Source: Fusarium oxysporum f. sp. lycopersici 4287 (lineage: Eukaryota > Ascomycota > Sordariomycetes > Hypocreales > Nectriaceae). Taken from it: a stretch of 64,000 nt of DNA. Every line of letters begins with the position of its first letter. Position 1 is the first letter of the stretch. The notes under the pieces were generated by a model. The model did no database searches and was not told where the DNA came from. It was given only the letters and a program-made list of their open reading frames with translations. The stretch lies in assembly GCF_000149955.1 (NCBI RefSeq), contig NC_031000.1, positions 530,761 to 594,760 on the forward strand. The letters run 5' to 3'. This document shows, piece by piece, positions 11,668 to 21,889 of this stretch. A program made the translations under genes and the position numbers.

Positions 11668-14079
11668 TTAAGAGCAGCTATCTATGTCTCCTCTTACTAC
11701 TATGGAAAGGAAGAATCTCCTCGTCGCTATTAAAAGCAGCTCCCATTGACTCCTTCGTCTCCGAATGCTGGGTTGCGTCTTCCGTCCGCTGGCACGTCCT
11801 CCTGTAGTTCTCCCCGCTCCAAGGGTACCCGACTGGCTGCGTTTCTGGCGCTGATTTGAGCTACTGGCCTGGCTACTGGCATGTTGGCTCGCATCGAGTT
11901 CCACTCTGGCCAGAGTCGACCTGTTTAGACTACCCGGTGGTCGACCTCGCCTACGCCTTGATGGGCCCTGGCTGGCTGGTTGACTACTCTGCCGATTGCT
12001 TGCTCCGATGGCTAGCCTTGCTGGAACAGCCTGTGTGGTGTTTTTGGGCCTGCCACGGAGAGCAGTGGCAATCTTGGGGTCGAGAATCCGTCGGTATGGA
12101 TCTCGAGAGGATGGCTCTCGTAGTCGCCACCGTGGATGGACCTCCCACTTAGTGAAGGGTGTGGCAGACCCTAACCTCGAGTAGACCTTGTGGCAACAAG
12201 GTATACCGAGCTCGACATAGACCGAACAGTCGTCGTTGCAGCCCCCGAGAGGCTCCGGGAACGGATTCTTACCAGTCGGCATCGCTTTGCGAGCTAAGCG
12301 ATATTGCTTGTTGATCAGCCCAAGGCCCTTCGATGATATTGCTGTCCGGAGTTCGCCTAGATACTCCGAGCTAGACCCTATATACTCGCGAGCGGTGAGT
12401 ACCTCGTCCGCTGCGCAGGCATCGTTGAAGTCCCGCTCTTGGTCCTTCATCATGTCCTGCATAGCTTCGACAAGTCGATACAGGTGGCTCATACCGTTTA
12501 GAAGGTAGCTCTTGATGTTGTTGTTGCTTGCTTCTGTGCCAGTGGTGACGCGGATGCCAAAGTTGCGATACTTGCGGATGAAACAGCGTGCCCACTGGGC
12601 CCTTACAGGCATGTAGGTTCCATGGAGATACCGCAGGATAGCCCGCTGGTCATCAAATTCCCTACAGAGGTTTCTCCACGCCTTCTCGTGAGCGTCCTCA
12701 GTCTCGGCAAACAAGACGAGCTTCCACATCATGAGAACCCCTCGATAGCTATGAGGGATGTCCTCAGATGTCGGCGCGTGGACTAACTGTCGGTCTTTCG
12801 GGCTAAGCTCAGCCCGTACCTGTGGAGTAGACTTATCCTCGTCGCTGCTGTCGGGACTACTGCTACTACTGCGGCCCTTGACCCACTTTTGCTTTGATTT
12901 GAGCAGGACGTTCGAATTGATGTGGTGGATACAGAGCTGCTGCTGTACATCAGGGAACTGATCATTCAGGGCGGCCTTCATCTGATCGTCGAAGTCGGTA
13001 ACGATGACGTCCGGTTGGCAAATGGAGTGCTGCTCTGCCAGTTGTCGAATACTCTCAGAGAGGAATTGGAACCCCTCCCGTCTCTCGTTGTCGATCAGAC
13101 CGAAAGCCGCATTGAAGACAGAACCAAGGCAAGTCTGTCCTGTTGCCTGGAATAACGGAAGCTTGAAGCGGTTGGTGTTGTATGTGTTGTCGAAGCTGAT
13201 GACCTCGGGAAACCGCTTCCACATCTGGAGACAGTAGGAAAAGATCCAGACAAGGCCAACGAGGCGGCTTGGCTCATCATCCGCCCACTTAACGACGTAA
13301 GGAACGTCCATCTCATCAAATAGCTTGATCAGTGCTGCAGTGGGAGTGTAGCCATTCAACTTGTCTCGATTGATGAGAGCCCGGGCGTTATAGATGTCCC
13401 TCTGGGTGAAGGTTGATTCGGGGTGTTGCTCTTGGACCACAGCCCGTACGTCACGGGCCCGGATACCGACCCGACGGCTTGTCGACTCAATGGTTGCCCT
13501 GATGGGTGTAGTCAGCCGTCTATGGGAAGGGTGCGCAGACGGTCTAATACTACGCCCATGGTTGTGTTGACTGTGTTCCGGGTTTGGGTGTTGTCGTAGG
13601 AGCCACTCGCCCTCTTCTAGAGCCTCGGCTATCACCATCCACTTGCATCCGCACTTCCGGGACTTCCGTTGCCGAAGACCTGCACCTCTGCTAGGCCGTG
13701 GTTCTCCGTATCTGTCACATTGGAAAGAATATCTCATCCTCCGACCGTTATATGAGTAGGCGTTCCGTCGGACAATACCAAAGCCACTCTCTTTCGCAAA
13801 GGTGTTTATCAAGTCAAATAGAGCTTCGGCTGACGGCGCTGGGTCGCCTGGGATCGGTGGGTTCGGGATCGGGTCGGGGGCAGGGGACGAGGAAATTCGA
13901 AGAGGAGAAGATCTGATCTTTTGATACTGCTTGGGTGGACGGCTCTCGGGGCGGTGAGTAGGGAGGAGGCGATTCAAGCGCATCTGAACTGAGTGGCGAG
14001 TAACCCCATTTCTCTCGCCATTGGCGTACTCGCTCGTATGACCGAGCGAGCTCGAGGGTAAGCTTCCGATCCGTCCCAA
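11668..14079 (-). CDS. MULE transposase, main frame
   Basis: Frame of about 800 codons on the minus strand. It starts with a FAR1-like zinc-binding region (RNAYSYNGRRMRYSFQCDRYG; RKCGCKWMVIAEAL), followed by the MULE DDE core: first Asp in ISFDNTYNTNRFKLPLFQAT, second in VIVTDFDDQMKAAL, then the QQLCIHHINSNV histidine motif. A SWIM-type zinc finger follows (CSVYVELGIPCCHKV). The tail is basic with an AT-hook-like RRRRGRPPGSLN. The frame has no ATG at its 5' end (it opens with ATT at 14079), so the real start must come from the overlapping upstream frame through an intron or frameshift inside 13814-14079. Core motifs look undamaged, so the element could be autonomous. Confidence 0.85.
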   Translation of the reverse strand: MGRIGSLPSSSLGHTSEYANGERNGVTRHSVQMRLNRLLPTHRPESRPPKQYQKIRSSPLRISSSPAPDPIPNPPIPGDPAPSAEALFDLINTFAKESGFGIVRRNAYSYNGRRMRYSFQCDRYGEPRPSRGAGLRQRKSRKCGCKWMVIAEALEEGEWLLRQHPNPEHSQHNHGRSIRPSAHPSHRRLTTPIRATIESTSRRVGIRARDVRAVVQEQHPESTFTQRDIYNARALINRDKLNGYTPTAALIKLFDEMDVPYVVKWADDEPSRLVGLVWIFSYCLQMWKRFPEVISFDNTYNTNRFKLPLFQATGQTCLGSVFNAAFGLIDNERREGFQFLSESIRQLAEQHSICQPDVIVTDFDDQMKAALNDQFPDVQQQLCIHHINSNVLLKSKQKWVKGRSSSSSPDSSDEDKSTPQVRAELSPKDRQLVHAPTSEDIPHSYRGVLMMWKLVLFAETEDAHEKAWRNLCREFDDQRAILRYLHGTYMPVRAQWARCFIRKYRNFGIRVTTGTEASNNNIKSYLLNGMSHLYRLVEAMQDMMKDQERDFNDACAADEVLTAREYIGSSSEYLGELRTAISSKGLGLINKQYRLARKAMPTGKNPFPEPLGGCNDDCSVYVELGIPCCHKVYSRLGSATPFTKWEVHPRWRLREPSSRDPYRRILDPKIATALRGRPKNTTQAVPARLAIGASNRQSSQPASQGPSRRRRGRPPGSLNRSTLARVELDASQHASSQASSSNQRQKRSQSGTLGAGRTTGGRASGRKTQPSIRRRRSQWELLLIATRRFFLSIVVRGDIDSCS

Positions 14080-14596
14080 TCACTTCTCGTACTAGCTTCA
14101 GGGCAGATTGAAACTCGGCCTTTGTGGGTGACGATTGCTCCCGTGCTGATTGAGGCGGAGAGGAGGAAGGTAGTGGGTCGGTTTCTGGCCCTGGTATAGG
14201 GATTCTGACTCGCTGCTGCCGTCTTCCTTGGGTTAGGAAGTCATTCGAAAGGTGTATCTCGTCATCGAAACGGAGCTCCCATGGTGGCTCATGAAGCCCT
14301 TGCGATCCATGGGGCTGTGGAGCGGTTGAAAAGGTCTGTGGATAAGATGTGAAGAGATTTCCGAGTGTATCTTCGTCGCCGACTCCGTAATATTGGCTGA
14401 TACTTGTTCCAATGCTACTCGCTGAGCGAGGTCTATTCGCGAGTAACGGCGGGCTGAACCTGGATTGTCGGCTCTGCCGCCGTCGTTTTCGGGCGTGCAA
14501 TTGATCGCTAGGACTAGGACTGCGAGTTCGGCATCTCGGATTGCTCTCTGAGCTGGAAGGAGGCTCAGATTGGGACGTGGTGAAGGTTCTAATCAT
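13814..14596 (-). CDS. N-terminal frame of the MULE transposase
   Basis: A 260-codon frame with a true ATG at 14596, Ser/Pro-rich and basic at the start (RKRRRQSRQSRFSPP). It overlaps the main transposase frame by about 265 bp in another frame. In the overlap both frames give proline-rich sequence, so the switch point is not obvious. Possible donors (GTTACT near 13990 or GTTCAG further on) paired with the CCCAG acceptor near 13849 would give the right phase; this is not resolved. It probably encodes the disordered N-terminus of one protein. Confidence 0.5.
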   Translation of the reverse strand: MIRTFTTSQSEPPSSSESNPRCRTRSPSPSDQLHARKRRRQSRQSRFSPPLLANRPRSASSIGTSISQYYGVGDEDTLGNLFTSYPQTFSTAPQPHGSQGLHEPPWELRFDDEIHLSNDFLTQGRRQQRVRIPIPGPETDPLPSSSPPQSAREQSSPTKAEFQSALKLVREVIGTDRKLTLELARSYERVRQWREKWGYSPLSSDALESPPPYSPPREPSTQAVSKDQIFSSSNFLVPCPRPDPEPTDPRRPSAVSRSSI

Positions 14597-15498
14597 CGAG
14601 GATTGAGAGACTCAGGAGTGGATAGCTTGCTGATGGAGAGAAAACTTGATGGCGTCGCATTGGTTACCAATGTAAGATTAAGGGCGAGCTAAGCTCGAGG
14701 TGTCGGATACGAGGGTGGTAAGTCAAGATGAATGATGATTTCAAGATAAAGAACAGATTATTGATTGATTCATCCCTGTCCCCTCGTCTTCTTCGTCCTC
14801 ATTATATTTGACGAGGAGAGGCTACGATACTAGACCTGCCGAACCTGCAACAGATCTGTAACACCTCTCTGACTCTTGTGGTGCACTCGTGTGACAATCT
14901 GGGAGAGGCATATGCAACACGAGGTACTTAGGAAGCTCTGACAGAATTCTGCCGACACTAACAAAAACGAAATTGACGAATCAGGTGTTACAAAAAGTCA
15001 TGCCCCCCTAAGGATCATGCCCGCGTATCAATTCGTCATGCCCCCCTATCAATTGCCATTATAAAATGCACTGTATTTTAAGGTTTTTTATATAAGTTAA
15101 AATAGCAAAAAATCTTCAAAAAATATAATTTAATAAAGCTAGCTATACTATTATAAGAAATATTTTTATTAGATTTTTAGCTATTAGATTTTTAGCTATT
15201 TTATCTATAGCTTAAAAGTGTTATAGGGTAGGCTATTTTTAGTTATACAGTGCAGTGGAGCACTCGCTTATCTGGAGCATTCGCTTATCAACCACGTTAC
15301 GTATTAATTATTCATAGTTTTGATAAACGCAACGGTTAACTTACTAGTATACATTTATGACGTCAGACGTCACTAGTGCGCCATGAGAAATCTCAAGATT
15401 TATTTATCTCTTTGGGTGGCACAAGGCATCAGGGAGGTCACGACTAGGGTCGGGGGCCAATCAAAATGATCGCGACGATCGGTACATTCTACCCACAC

Positions 15499-17681
15499 CT
15501 AAATTGGCGTGTGATAGAAGTACCAACAGTCAGCATTGTTACAAATCGCTACATCACATACTTTGCAACCATACCTAGTCTTCTGGCACCCCTGATTTCC
15601 TGATATCGGCTCGAGATAGCCTCCTTTTTCCTTCCTTTTTTTAAAGGGTCGAGGCTGCCCTTGCCGGCAGCCCTTGCAAGCTAGGCAAGGCGAATAGCTG
15701 CCTCGGCGGACATGATTGATATCTCTTTGTAGGTGATTTTGCCGTGCTTCTATATCCTCGATGTCTTCTTCCTTCCCTGACCGGCTTCTCTTCCTTGTGC
15801 CGCCTTCAGCAGCATACGTGTTGAAAATCGCGTTGCAGATGCATTCCTTCCAAGCTTGTAGCGTGCCGTAGGTCTTCCAACGAGGGTGCCGGGTCTTCTT
15901 TTGTAAAATGAAGCTATTCGCAAGTGCGACTTCGAGGAGGAAGCTTTTAAGTAACGCCTGCCACGGACCACGGCGGAATCGATGCTCATATGTTGTATAG
16001 GACCTTATCTGATCGCCGCGGTCCACGTGATTTATTTCATCGTTATACTGAGCAGCAACAGTAGGTATAGGGATCATTTTGAAGCTATTCCTGTTAAAAA
16101 GGCGCTGCAGCTGTTGTGCCTCTGCCTTCGTGCCTCTCTTAGCCGGCAGCTTCCTCTTTTTTAGTGTGTGCTCGTGAGGGGCGCCAGTGTGCACAGTTGA
16201 AATGAAGAGCACCACGCTGCTATCCTTCCAAGCGATTTGGATGACCTAGGGGGAATAAAAAGGGACGAATTAGTAAGGGAAATACAGCTAAAAGTCATCT
16301 ATACCTGTTTATCTTCCGTCGGGATCAGTATGACCTCGTTATATCTCAAAGGCGTGCCATTAGGAGCTTTGCCGGTCTCTTTTATCTGCTTCATCTCGGT
16401 GCTAATGCCGCAGTTAGGGCGTGCCGTGCCTATGGCACCAAAGCCAAGCTGCCGAAGGAGGCGGAAGAGCTGCGGTGATGAGAAGAGGTTATCTGTGAAG
16501 ACGTGATATGTCTGAGGAAGCAGCCTTTTCACTCGGTGAACCACGATGCTCTGTGTATTACTGAGAGGGATCTTGGTCTGTAGCTTTCCCTTCTTGCCTA
16601 CCGGCTTCGGCGTAGGTAGGTTAATAATAACAGTAGTATATGATGATGCCTTTACATGCCAAAGCCACCGCAGAAAGAAGCCCTGTTGGGCGATAACCTA
16701 GACTTTGAAGCCCACCGGTGTGGGCTTTCCCTTGACAAGCGTTGTCTCTTTTGATCTGCCTGTAAACGGCACCATACACTCATCTACAGTCAGATTAGTC
16801 CCTGGAAGATAGAGCTCATTCGACACCTTCTGTATTCCTTTGAGCGGTACAGCCCTTCAGGAGGTCACTCGCCCCACTTTGCTTAGTCACAAGGTTAGTA
16901 CGTGCGGGGTACCGGAAGTTCGTAAGATATTTGCCAAGTCTGTAAGGTAGCTCTTTGTAACAATCAAAACTGCTGGGACTTTTACCATCATGCAAATTAG
17001 TATGTGGGGAGAAGTACCGTTAATTTTATTCATTTTGATTGGTTTTATACCCCTGTCGTGACCCCGCTGAAGGGCTGTACCGCTCAAAGGGATAAGGTCA
17101 GACTACTCTTTAGCCGCTTGGAAGGTCTTTGGAAGATCCCCCTTATCCCTTACATCGACTTTGGTGTAGTTAAAAGTGCGAAAATACCGGCTGATTAGTT
17201 GAAACTTCTGTAAGGGCATAAACTTGATGATTGAGTGAAGAGGGCGTTGATCTCCTAGGCTAGGTGCCTTCTAATGGTCCTTTATTGAGATTTCCCTATG
17301 AATTCCTAGGTAAATAACGACTCCAAGCTATAGATAAGCTGTTGCAGAAGAGAGGCCTTCCTACTTAAGGATACGTGAGTGTTCAGAAACAGGGGTATTC
17401 CAGTTGTTAATAACGCTGTTTTCTTGGAGATAAGAGACCCAGCTGTTGGTGTATTTAATCCATAACTGTATAAGGGAAATAGGTATAAAAAGCTGGAATA
17501 ATTGAAGGGGTTCCTTGGGTAGAGGGTTGATCTTGAAATCACGATATTCTAGCTTGAAAGGTTGAAAATCCTGACCGCGGCCCTCTTCGGGCGGAAAATT
17601 AGGCACGCCGGTGGGGTCACTCAAAGGAGGGGTCTCAAAGCTGTGATCATCTAAGCTATCTTGTATCTTTGAAGAGCTCAT
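15499..17681 (-). pseudogene. piggyBac-type transposase, interrupted
   Basis: The N-terminus starts with ATG at 17681 (MSSSKIQDSLDDHSFE; WIKYTNSWVSYLQENSVINN). It continues through SIIKFMPLQKFQLISRYFRT to about 17099, where a MITE is inserted. After the insertion come LTVDECMVPFTGRS and GFKV-TAG (stop at 16698-16700) in place of GFKVW, then YHVFTDNLFSSPQLF, an apparent short intron near 16220-16300, and 16215-15499 with QYNDEINHVDRGDQIRSY. The C-terminal Cys-rich domain is well preserved: CLACKGCRQGQP and YGCKVCDVAICNNADCW. Catalytic Asp residues are seen in VDECM, FTDNLF and VDRGDQ. It is not functional because of the insertion and the stop. Confidence 0.88.
16829..17098. mobile_element. piggyBac-type MITE nested in piggyBac copy 2
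   Basis: About 270 bp, non-coding, inserted in the transposase reading frame. The two ends share CCTTTGAGCGGTACAGCCCTTC as an inverted repeat; the right one begins TTATCCC and the left one is mutated to TATTCC. The family-typical AGGTCACTCGCCCC block follows on the left. These are the same subterminal features as in the full-length piggyBac-like elements here, so it is probably mobilised by a related transposase. Confidence 0.7.
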
Positions 17682-17855
17682 CGTTTTAATTACGACAAGC
17701 TAGGGGCTATTTGTGTGAGGTTTTTGATGAATTTGGTGGTGGAAAATCATTAAGCTGTCTGACGAGAACTTCATGTACCCCGCAGGTACTAGCGGAGTTA
17801 GTCAGCTAAGTGGGGCGAGTGACCTGTTGATGCCTTGTGCCACCCAAAGAGATAA

Positions 17856-18436
17856 GGCAATTACTACACCGGCGTGACAGAATGGCTACACTGGCGTCAC
17901 TCTTACACAGGCGTCATTTTTACGGCTTCTGATTGGTCCATCCCTTTGCGTTAGTGCATTTAGATTCTGCCAACACCGCTCCTTGTACCTCTAGCTTAGC
18001 TCCCACCGCGACGATCGACGCGCCCGATGAAGCTCTTCACCAGCTAGCTACTACACTAATTATCTCTTTGCAGTGTGTAGTGTTGGAGAAGTGGCATGCA
18101 AGATGGTGTTATACAGGCAGCCACCTCAAGGGAAGATGTCCCACGATGATACCAAAATTGTCTGAACACATTATAGATCTCTTGCAGGATCAGCAGGTCT
18201 CGTATCTTGGCCTCTCCTCTTTAGATACTTTTGTTGTGATGTTCGCTTTAGAACTGGTTGACCCGATTGGTTCTTCATCAAAAGCGAGGACTTGTTAAGG
18301 GAGCTGCCTTCACCGCCTTTGCGCGGATGTACCTGTGGGTCGAAGAAAAAAAGAGCGAATCAGAGGCCATAAAAGCGACGCCTGTGTAAGAGTGACGCCG
18401 GTGTAGCCATTCTGTCACGCCGGTGTAGTAATTGCC
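17856..18436. mobile_element. MITE with long inverted repeats directly abutting piggyBac copy 2
   Basis: The outer arms (about 75-80 bp) are inverted copies: GGCAATTACTACACCGGCGT from 17856 and the matching reverse complement ending at 18436. Inside each arm the motif ACACyGGCGTsAC recurs. The terminal GGCAATT is shared with the MULE at 11411-15057, which suggests but does not prove a MULE origin. The centre (17933-18298) has a 121-codon frame with no recognisable domain. Confidence 0.7.
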
Positions 18437-18733
18437 ATTTATAAATGCGGCATGACGCCCTGTTATTACCAGGCCCATGCATCTTAATAACTTTCTTGAC
18501 AAATTTAGATAATTCTGCTACAATGTTGAGTGTTTCGGCTTTCTTCCACAACGTCCTCAACTATTTACTTTCATGGGTACATCCAGTATGATAATCTCAT
18601 TGAATAGAATAAGAGCATTATAGTTAGCTGCTAATCCCGTAATAGAATGCCCACTGGGGATGGTTGTCTTGCAATCGCAAAGTGAGTTGTCCGTGATCTC
18701 CTATCTTGCACACTTTCTTACATACTGTCGCAG
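18437..18733 (+). other. Upstream region of the phosphatidylserine decarboxylase gene
   Basis: Contains a possible further exon, reading AHWGWLSCNRK just before a GTGAGT donor at 18699. It would splice in frame to the exon starting at 18734, but an in-frame TAG lies only a few codons upstream. The authentic start of the gene was not found. Confidence 0.35.
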
Positions 18734-19798
18734 ACTGGGCAACTCGAGCGGGAGATAATCCCGCTCGGCAAGAAGCTCAAGCTCCTCTTCCTGTTCAACC
18801 ATATCACTGAATGGATCGATACGACACACGCCATGCGACTTTATATGCACAATAAGTCCCTAGAAAAGGGTATGTCTTGGGGTCAGGGCTGCACGTGGAA
18901 GTTATTAACACGGGAATAGGTAAGAAAGAGGCATCTCCAGCATCCAAGGAGCAAATTAGCAAATTCGTTGATTATTATGGTATCAACATGGATGACTTTG
19001 ACCCTTCGGATATTAATGAGTATAACACATTCGAAGACTTCTTCGCCCGAGCGCATAAAGCCGGCTCAAGGCCGATCCACCGGCCTGATGATGCATTAAC
19101 CGCGGTCGTTGTCGCCGATTCAAGAGTTGTCACGTACGAATCAGTTGCAGAAACAAAGAAGATTTGGATTAAAGGCCATGATTTTAACATTACCAATCTC
19201 GTCATGGACACACAACTCGGTTCAAAGTACGAAAACGCAGCCGTTGCCAGCTTTCGTCTATCACCACAAGACTATCATCGATACCACTCACCTGTGACCG
19301 GCAAAATCAAATTATTTCGGAGTATTCCCGGCGACTATTATCAAGTCGATCCTGTTGCTTTACAGAGTCAAGTAGATATCTTAACGAGAAATAGAAGGGC
19401 GTATGTCATCATCGAGACGGCTGAATTTGGCGATGTCTTGTTTGTCGCCATCGGAGCAACGAATGTGGGATCAGCCGTGTAAGTGCAATTATGCTCCCGA
19501 GGCATGTATAGTTCGAATTCTGACCATATGCAGCATACACGAGCAATTTCAGAAAAGTGGCGTACAGGTCAATAAGGGTGATGAGCTGGGACATTTTCAG
19601 TTTGGCGGCTCTTCCATTATTGTCGCATTCCAGATGGAGAGGATTAAATTTGACAACGATCTGTTGCAGTTAAGCAAGCGGCGTATTCAAGTCTCGGTCG
19701 AGGTTGGTATGAGCTTGGGTCGTGCAACCCGTTCAACCCGGCGAGGCGAGATGTCTCCCGCACCTACGTATGCTGAAGTTGCAGATCCAAATGCTTAA
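18734..19798 (+). CDS. Phosphatidylserine decarboxylase family protein, 5' end missing or damaged
   Basis: Exons 18734-18869, 18920-19478 and 19534-19798 (introns of 50 and 55 nt, both GT-AG) give about 319 codons that join in frame. Family features: EDFFARAHKAGSRPIHRPDD, KKIWIKGHDFNITNL, FRLSPQDYHRYHSPVTGKI with the conserved His, and the C-terminal FGGSSIIVAF. There GGSS stands where the autoproteolytic LGST motif lies; its Ser becomes the pyruvoyl cofactor. The enzyme converts phosphatidylserine to phosphatidylethanolamine. No signal or membrane segment is visible in the retained part. The N-terminal portion expected of fungal homologues is not recognisable upstream, where a MITE ends 300 bp away. 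It could be a pseudogene or have an unrecognised first exon. Confidence 0.75.
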
Positions 19799-19999
19799 AT
19801 CAATCTTATCTTCAGGATGTCCACCAATTGATATAAGTTGCATGCATGGGATTGAGGGGCCGATCGGAGCGAACAAATAGTATATTAAGGAGAAAAGAAA
19901 TTTATTCAGGGTAAACCCATTCAGTTACTCAACAACCACAATGCCAATACCACCTGAGGACATCGATCCGAGTCCACTATCGTCCCGCAAGTAAACGCC
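19799..19999. other. Spacer between the decarboxylase gene and LINE remnant
   Basis: 3' flank of the decarboxylase gene. No other feature seen. Confidence 0.4.
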
Positions 20000-21445
20000 T
20001 AGCCAGGTCCCTCATCCGGCAAAGCTACCGTGCGTTGGGACGCGACAAACGGCGTCTCCTTCGACACGAAGAAGACCGATGTCATGCACTTCTCTCGCAG
20101 TAAACTGAGGACCACCCCGCCGGTATGTCACGGTGACGTCGAGAAACATCCCGAGTCGGCTCTGCGCTGGCTTGATAGTAGGCTATCGTTCCGAATCCAT
20201 GTAGAGAAGTGGGCGGCGAAAGCGAAGGCAGTGGCCTACCACCTGCGAGTACTAAGCGATACGAAACACGGTCCGCTGCCGGGTGCTGTCCGAAACGCCG
20301 TCAGGGGTGTCAGTCGAGCCAGTCCTGCTCTACGGTTCCGAAGCGTGGTACCAGGGCATGACAAGGCCACGATGAAGCCAGCCTATCAGAAACCCGCCAT
20401 CGAGCAACCAGCATCTCATACAGAGAATGAACAAGGCCTTGAACCAGTCCATGAGAGCTATACTGCCCCTCTGGAAGACGACATCCACCGCCCCCTCCAC
20501 CGGGAAAGTGGGATACTGCCAGTTACCCAGGTCCTCGAAGCGCGGCGACTCAGGTTTCCCGTAGGACTCAAGTCGCTTGACGAGAGCCATCCTGTTGCGA
20601 GTCGAACGCTACCACCCAGTCAGTCCACTTACCACGATCTCATCAAACGAAGATACCAAATACAGAAAGAAAGCAGCTTCAGAACACGTCTTCGACGGAT
20701 CAGGTCGCCTCGGACCAACTGAGGTCTTCGATGTCAAAGCTAGAGGAGCATTAGAAGGCCTAAAGGCCGCCCTAAACCTACAAGAATCGGTATCGTGAAA
20801 CATCATAAACTGCCTAGACAACCTCGCGGTCGCTACATGCCTGCGAAGTACACCATCTGACTCGTCTCAAGACGTCTTTCTTGAGTTTCAGGCTTTAACA
20901 GCATCGCATGGAGCCACACAGGTACGCTGGGTGCTAGGACACACCGACATCCCAGGCAACGAACAGGCCGATAAACTGGCCAAAGCAGCGTCATCAGCCC
21001 CCGGGCCAGAAGGGGCTCAGCCAACACTAACATACTTGCGAAGGATCGCAAGACGGAAACCGAAAGAAGCATTCGTGACGTGGTGGTCCACCTCTGCCCC
21101 TGAGCAGTACAAGAGACTCAATCTCAAGGCGACCACAGGCTGCCCGCCGGAATGAGAGATTTGGCGAACAGCCATGCACCAACTTCTGGCAGCGAGATCC
21201 CTCCACGGTTATTTCGCCGCATATCACGAGAGATTCGACCATGGCGATGCACGCCTGGTCTGTTCATGTAACCGACGCAAAGCACCGGATCATATCTTCT
21301 ATTGCCGAAAGGTGCCGCCGCGTCATCGGATTCGGCTCGCCCCTCACTGAATGCAGCCGTCAACCTAGCAATAGGAAAATACTTCGACAGGTTCGTCGAG
21401 CTGTCCAAGATAAGCGCCTTCTTCGACAAGATCTCCCCCGCCACT
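20000..21445 (+). pseudogene. LINE (Tad/I-like) remnant: end of reverse transcriptase, RNase H and zinc knuckle
   Basis: The sequence begins inside the RT domain (FDTKKTDVMHFSRSK; LSFRIHVEKWAAKAKAVAYH), then continues through HRESGILPVTQVLEARRLRF. It then changes frame into the RNase H domain, whose end reads LGHTDIPGNEQADKLAKAAS (20931 onward), and into a Cys-rich C-terminus near 21255 in which CSC, DHI and YCRK elements can be read across frames. Multiple frameshifts and a 5' truncation mark it as dead. Direction is plus, as for the next LINE fragment. Confidence 0.8.
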
Positions 21446-21889
21446 AGACGAGATCAGCTCAGGACGCACTCGCACCTCTCCTCCTCTCCTCCTTTCCTTC
21501 CCCTCCATACTGTTTTCTTTTGTCTGATCTTCTTACTATTTCAAGGCTAAGCTAGATGAGGGGCGCTGACACACCCTTTATATTGCCGTAACCACTCGAG
21601 GGCAGTCCCGAGCTGCCGCGCCCACAGGCCCATCACAGCCTCTCTGACAACAGGCTTGCCTTGCAGCTGCTGTTCCCAGCCGCGCCTGGTCCTCCCGCTG
21701 ACGGGCAACAGGCTCGATACGATGCGCCGTTTGTACCAATGATATGCTGGATAGTGTGATCTGTTGACGCTTTTGCAGAAACTGCATTTCGATGGGGAAG
21801 TCTAATTTCGCGTCGCGAATGACTAATCCTGCCAAAGCCAATAGCATTTTGTAATTAGTGCGTAGATAGACTGCCTTAGCTCAGCACGT
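21446..21889. other. Spacer between two LINE fragments
   Basis: Probably 3' untranslated sequence of the first LINE followed by unrecognised DNA. A CT-rich stretch lies at about 21470-21520. No gene seen. Confidence 0.4.

Larger units (their letters stand above)
11411..15057 (-). mobile_element. Mutator-like element (MULE) with 79-bp TIRs
   Basis: The two ends form a 79-bp inverted repeat with one mismatch, starting GGCAATTGATAGGGGGGCAT at 11411 and, in reverse complement, at 15057. Each TIR contains three GGCATGAC motifs. The interior encodes the transposase frames 11668-14079 and 13814-14596. The flanks are AT-rich and no clean 8-11 bp target duplication could be recognised. Confidence 0.88.
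11017..15297. mobile_element. Non-autonomous pogo-type element interrupted by a MULE
   Basis: The left end reads ACGTGCATGATAAACGTGTG from 11017 and is preceded by TA. The right end, read inward from 15297, is ACGTGGTTGATAAGCGAATG and is followed outward by TA. Both show the tandem subterminal unit structure of the intact pogo element at 45902. Removing the MULE (11411-15057) leaves about 630 bp of AT-rich DNA without coding sequence, as expected for a MITE-like derivative. The pairing of the two ends is inferred; they are diverged from each other. Confidence 0.55.
15404..17855 (-). mobile_element. piggyBac-like element (copy 2) with a nested MITE
   Basis: Inverted ends: TTATCTCTTTGGGTGGCACA at 15404 and its reverse complement ending at 17855. 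Both continue into AGGCAT and a GGTCAC block. The minus strand carries a nearly complete piggyBac-type transposase in pieces, interrupted by a smaller element at 16829-17098. Confidence 0.85.
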
